Shown piece by piece: positions 18,690-21,543 of a DNA stretch of 21,543 bases (positions within the stretch are counted from its first letter, which is position 1; each line of letters starts with the position of its first letter). The position numbers were made by a program, and so were the translations under genes. The notes below the pieces were generated by a model, which worked only from the letters and a program-made list of their open reading frames with translations, had not been told where the DNA came from and made no database searches. The stretch comes from STC-113 sp964618565 (lineage in GTDB: Bacteria; Patescibacteriota; Gracilibacteria; BD1-5; UBA2023), in assembly GCA_964618565.1 (NCBI GenBank), contig CAZUBA010000029.1:1-21543 (forward strand). The letters are read 5' to 3'.

Positions 18690-18718
18690 TTTTTAACTAT
18701 CAGTAATTTTTAACTATC
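18685..18718 (+). repeat. 17-bp perfect tandem duplication across a stop codon
   Basis: AGTAATTTTTAACTATC occurs twice in a row (18685-18701 and 18702-18718). The first copy contains the TAA stop of the DUF1360-like gene; the second fills the spacer before the DoxX-like ATG at 18724. It looks like a recent slippage or short duplication that lengthened the intergenic spacer. Confidence 0.85.
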
Positions 18719-18723
18719 TTTAT

Positions 18724-19152
18724 ATGAAAATGAAATGAACTTTGATTCTTATAGGAAGAACAATATTCGGACTTGGACTTCTTGCTTTTGCGTACTGACA
18801 TTTCACTAATGCACAAGGTATGGCAAATTATGTTCCTCTTTATTTTCCAAATTGAGTATTTTGGGTATATCTGACTTGAACTTGACTTGCACTTGCAGGA
18901 TTAAGCTTCATCATCAATAGAGCAACTATAGTGGGGTGAATCGGGCTCGCATTCATGCTTTGAGTCTTCATAGTCACCATACATATACCTGCATTAGCCC
19001 AGAATCCAATGGCACTGTGAAATCTTCTGAAAGATTTGATTATAGCAAGCTGAGCGCTTGTTATAGCAGGAATCGACACTTGATCCAAAATTGCCTGAAA
19101 AAAAGAATCTTCAAGAGCCTGAGAAAAGGCGTCTAGAAAAACAGCAGAATAA
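18724..19152 (+). CDS. DoxX-like integral membrane protein
   Basis: 142 residues with four hydrophobic segments at about 5-23, 40-58, 62-82 and 93-112, plus a charged C-terminal tail (GKKESSRAGEKASRK). The first helix, IGRTIFGLGLLAFAYGHF, and the later VYLTGTGLALAGLSFII and HIPALAQNPMALGNLLKDL blocks follow the DoxX pattern. DoxX-type proteins are small inner-membrane proteins, in some cases linked to quinol or thiol redox functions. By my count 12 of its 20 glycines are encoded by UGA, which makes it the most heavily recoded gene here. It follows the DUF1360-like gene and ends 10 nt before a bidirectional terminator. Confidence 0.82.
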
Positions 19153-19162
19153 TCATTATAAG

Positions 19163-19192
19163 AAAAAACGGTCAGATTCCTGACCGTTTTTT
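19163..19192. terminator. bidirectional intrinsic terminator
   Basis: AAAAAACGGTCAG (19163-19175) pairs perfectly with CTGACCGTTTTTT (19180-19192) around an ATTC loop. It sits between the convergent DoxX-like and cca genes and has T-runs on both strands. Confidence 0.88.
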
Positions 19193-19204
19193 TAAATTCT
19201 AATT

Positions 19205-20479
19205 TTATAATCTTGATAATATCTTATCATTTTCAACTCTTAATCTCTTCCCAATTTCACCTCATTGCAAATTAGGATATTTATTCATGATATCATTTCA
19301 ATCGAGGAATCTTACATATTTTAATTTTGCTTTGAAATCATCATAGATTTTCTGCAATCTTGGTCCGCATTCCGTATCAGGCGGATCTTTGCCGAGATTA
19401 TCGACGATATACAGGTAAATAAGGTCTTGAAAATTATCATGCATCATGAATCTGTATCTTTTGATTTTTTTCATATCTTCAATAGTTCATACTCTGATAT
19501 GATTTTCTATGAGCCAAAGGATTTTCTTAAGCGAGTCCTTACTAAAAAGCATCTGCCTTGAAATGAAATCCCTCACTATTTTCACACCCTCGAATTCATG
19601 CCTATAATAATGTATATTTCAGTAATCGTCATATTTAAATGTCGGATATTTGCCTATATCATGAAACAGAGTCGCCCAATAAAGATCTATATCATGCAGA
19701 TGAAGATGATTCAGTTCATTAATGGACATAAGCGTATGCACCCACACATTTCACTCAAGATGCATAAGTTTGCCTCATGGTGTTTCTCCAAGATTATCAA
19801 CTTGCGGAAGATAATGTTTGAAAAATCATATTTTTTTGAGATCTTCAAGAGCAGATATATTAGTTTTATCCAGAAACATCTTATCGAGCTCTTGTTTTAT
19901 CCTTTCTTTTGCAATTTGTAATAATTGCACTGTCCTTTCTTTCAGAATCTCTTCATATTCCCCACTGGCTGGCTTAAGATAATATTTATTTTTCAGCCTT
20001 ACATACCTGAGAAGCCTGAGAATGTCCTCATCAAGCCTTTTGTTTATATCTCATACAAACCTTATGATTCATTTTTTAAGATCTTTGAGTCCTCAAGTCG
20101 GGTCATGATAACGCTTCTCCAAAGGATCATAGTATATGGCATTGAATGTAAAATCCCTTCTTTTTGCATCTTCCTCAAGAGAGGGTGTGAATATGACTTC
20201 TACAGGCTTTCTTTGGTTTACGGAACCTATATCTTTCCTGAAAGTTGTAATCTCATATGATTCTCCTCCTTCTCTGACAATAAGAGTTCAATACTTGGAT
20301 CAGATTTCTCAGACGACTTTCAGTACGCTTCTTATCTGATCAGGCAATGCTGGCGTAGTAAGGTCTATGTCCGCTCAGAAATTCTTTTTAAGGATCGCAT
20401 GCACATTATAAGAGCCCACAACATATACCCTCTGTCATATCGCAGCCAATTTCTTCGCTATGATTTCTACATTTTTCAT
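19205..20479 (-). CDS. cca: CCA tRNA nucleotidyltransferase with HD domain
   Basis: 424 residues. It adds or repairs the 3' CCA end of tRNAs using CTP and ATP. The N-terminal nucleotidyltransferase fold has VVGS (20-23), DIDLTT (Asp37 and Asp39, metal ligands), GESYEITTFR, KRRDFTFNAIYYDP (from 106) and DPTGGLKDL. The RNA-binding helical part has RLDEDILRLLRYVRLKNKY. An HD domain follows with LFHDIGKYPT (His273, Asp274). The usual GGxVRD loop is replaced by VGSYNVH, which still fits the general hG[GS] nucleotidyltransferase pattern but lacks the conserved Arg. The start at 20479 gives the usual distance to the VGS motif; an in-frame ATG at 20524 would add 15 residues. A poly(A) polymerase of the same superfamily is the alternative. 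Confidence 0.92.
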
Positions 20480-20537
20480 AATTCGATATCCATATATTTT
20501 CCCCACTATTGTATCCCGATTCATCCCAAACTCAAAT

Positions 20538-20611
20538 TCATTTCGAGCGGTCAGAGAGAAATCGCTGTCATTTCGGGCGCCGCCTGTCATTTCGAGCGTC
20601 AGAGAGAAATC
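20538..20611. repeat. three copies of an intergenic TCATTTCGAGCG repeat
   Basis: A 25-26 bp unit, beginning TCATTTCGAGCG and ending CAGAGAGAAATC, occurs at 20538-20563 and 20587-20611, with a partial copy (TCATTTCGGGCG) at 20568-20579 between them. Diverged relatives appear at 833-872. Repeats of this form are known from many bacterial intergenic regions. Confidence 0.7.
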
Positions 20612-20796
20612 CTTTAATGCTTCATCGTTGCCTTAATCAAATCTGAATCAATCGGTAATGGATCTCACCATTCGCTACCTGTTCATTTGAAATGACAAAT
20701 TCACTCCACTCTCTACTGCGTGGATAAGGTGGATGGCGAAGCCAGAGAGAATGCCCTAGGGTAGAGGGGTTGGGGGTGAGGACTTTATTAATCAAT

Positions 20797-20821
20797 AACC
20801 CCCTCATCTCTGAGGGGGGTT
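20797..20821. terminator. GC-rich hairpin, possible terminator
   Basis: AACCCCCTCA (20797-20806) pairs with TGAGGGGGGTT (20811-20821) with one bulged base around a TCTC loop. A short T-run follows on the + strand (TGATTTTT). It lies about 40 nt beyond the pilin-like stop on the - strand, where the T-run is poor. It may serve that gene or be part of the repeat family. Confidence 0.5.
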
Positions 20822-20860
20822 GATTTTTAAACTAAGTATGGGAAAATACTTAAGTTATGA

Positions 20861-21543
20861 TTAGTAAGGAGGATTAGATCAATTTGATACTCCAGATCAA
20901 GAATTTACTCAAGCAATCAATGAAGATATTTCATCTCAAGCAGCAATCTTAAGTAGATCTCAATTTGCAGGAGTTGCCCCACAAGAAGTTACTGTCAATA
21001 TAGATTGGTCAGATGAAACTGAAGAGACTACACAAGTATTTGCAGCACCTCATGTATTAATTGTATCTCAAGTCTTGAAGAAACCAACTAGAGGAGTAGA
21101 AACAGTTATTTTAATTGTAGATCCTGTAGAGATAGCAGTAATCGTACCAGTGGAAGTTTGTTTTCTTTGAGTATAATTACCAACCAAAAAAGCACCGGAA
21201 GTAGTAGTGTTGCCATTATCATCATTCTCAATTCTAGATGCCAATTGGAAAGCTCCGCCTACGGCAGTAGTTGCACCCATCTTATAAGTATAATTCAATG
21301 GATCTTTAAAATCACCAGCATTAACTCCAAGTTGATTGAAATTAATGTCACCAGCTTCATAAGTTAAATTAGAAGTTCATGTACCTGCTAGATAATTTGT
21401 ACCTCAAGTTAATTTTTTTGATGGAGTAGTCACAAATGAGGTAAGCGAGGAACCGTTTGCAGCACCGATATTGATCTTAGATGCTATATTGCTTAGGTCA
21501 GTTTTTCTTTTTGAGTCTCTAGCAGAAGCTGATTGAGAAGAAA
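20861..21543 (-). CDS. type IV pilin-like protein, C-terminal part (partial)
   Basis: About 227 residues in frame from the window edge to TAA at 20861-20863; the N-terminus and prepilin leader lie outside. The first visible residues, SSQSASARDSKRKTDLSNIA, match the end of the conserved pilin helix, where ARD.KR..DL..I precedes the globular head. The head is rich in Gly, Thr, Ser and Asn (GNTTTSGAFLVGNYTQRKQ, ATITGS-like beta stretches). It contains a TCVV...TSCG cysteine pair that could form the C-terminal disulfide loop. The end GSGVSNGSNPPY is unusually flexible. UGA codons fall in Gly-rich turns. It likely forms a surface filament or pseudopilus used for attachment. Whether it is a major pilin or a minor pseudopilin cannot be told here. 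Confidence 0.78.

Larger units (their letters stand above)
20480..20860. other. 381-bp repeat-rich gene-poor gap
   Basis: Between the divergent ends of the cca start and the pilin-like stop I find no credible gene. The gap holds TGTCATTTCGAGCG-type repeats (20538-20611), decayed copies near 20690-20760, a C/G hairpin (20797-20821) and a small AT hairpin (TAAGTAT 20833-20839 with ATACTTA 20846-20852). Composition is GC-richer than the flanking genes. Confidence 0.6.

Noticed and set aside
19598..20260. Two + strand frames of about 110 codons
   Set aside because: Both are antisense to the cca gene, which covers the region with nucleotidyltransferase and HD motifs.
1186..20479. Interpretation of the fragmented frames as many pseudogenes or frameshifts
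   Set aside because: All breaks are UGA in one frame, never TAA or TAG, and fall on glycine positions. Recoding explains them all at once.
20538..20611. Short CRISPR-like array
   Set aside because: Only two full copies plus a partial one, with spacers of unequal length and no cas genes nearby.

Overview
The window reads correctly only if UGA is a sense codon for glycine (translation table 25). With the standard code almost every gene breaks into short pieces. With UGA as Gly, about 20 long reading frames appear, and UGA falls on invariant glycines. Examples are the first Gly of a helicase Walker A motif (GPGTGKT, codon at 4603-4605) and both glycines of a GGDEF motif (codons at 17301-17306). 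Every identified gene ends in TAA, except one TAG. Together with the low GC content, this points to Candidatus Gracilibacteria (BD1-5) or the related Absconditabacteria (SR1). I cannot separate the two from sequence alone.

Layout. 1-409 (+): the 3' end of an unrecognised gene and a small membrane protein. 410-1185: a gene-poor stretch of degenerate GC-richer repeats and hairpins. 1186-4710 (-): a 1014-residue UvrD/PcrA-type helicase fused to a PD-(D/E)XK nuclease, followed by a membrane protein. 4865-5365 (+): an unknown protein. 5406-7044 (-): a membrane polyprenyl-phosphate sugar phosphotransferase and a 62-residue charged protein. 7202-7720 (+): a LemA-like protein ending at a perfect 42-nt palindromic terminator. 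7774-13981 (-): a tight three-gene run, LytR-CpsA-Psr enzyme, then a bifunctional class A penicillin-binding protein with a long C-terminal extension, then cysteinyl-tRNA synthetase. 14296-15696 (+): rsmH and an FtsL-like gene, a remnant of the division/cell-wall cluster. 15755-16740: a convergent, overlapping pair of DNA alkylation repair genes. 16941-18086 (-): a diguanylate cyclase. 18222-19152 (+): DUF1360-like and DoxX-like membrane proteins. 19205-20479 (-): CCA-adding enzyme with an HD domain. 20480-20860: a second repeat-rich gap. 20861-21543 (-): the C-terminal part of a type IV pilin-like protein, running off the window.

Much of the content concerns the envelope and surface: lipid-linked sugar transfer, LCP ligase, murein synthesis, FtsL and pilin. 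The rest is DNA repair (helicase-nuclease, AlkD-like and MGMT-like proteins) and tRNA metabolism. The most notable points are the recoding itself, a diguanylate cyclase in a reduced CPR-type genome, an MGMT-like protein whose PCHR motif reads PCYK, and the PBP extension. No rRNA, tRNA, CRISPR array, transposase or phage gene was found.
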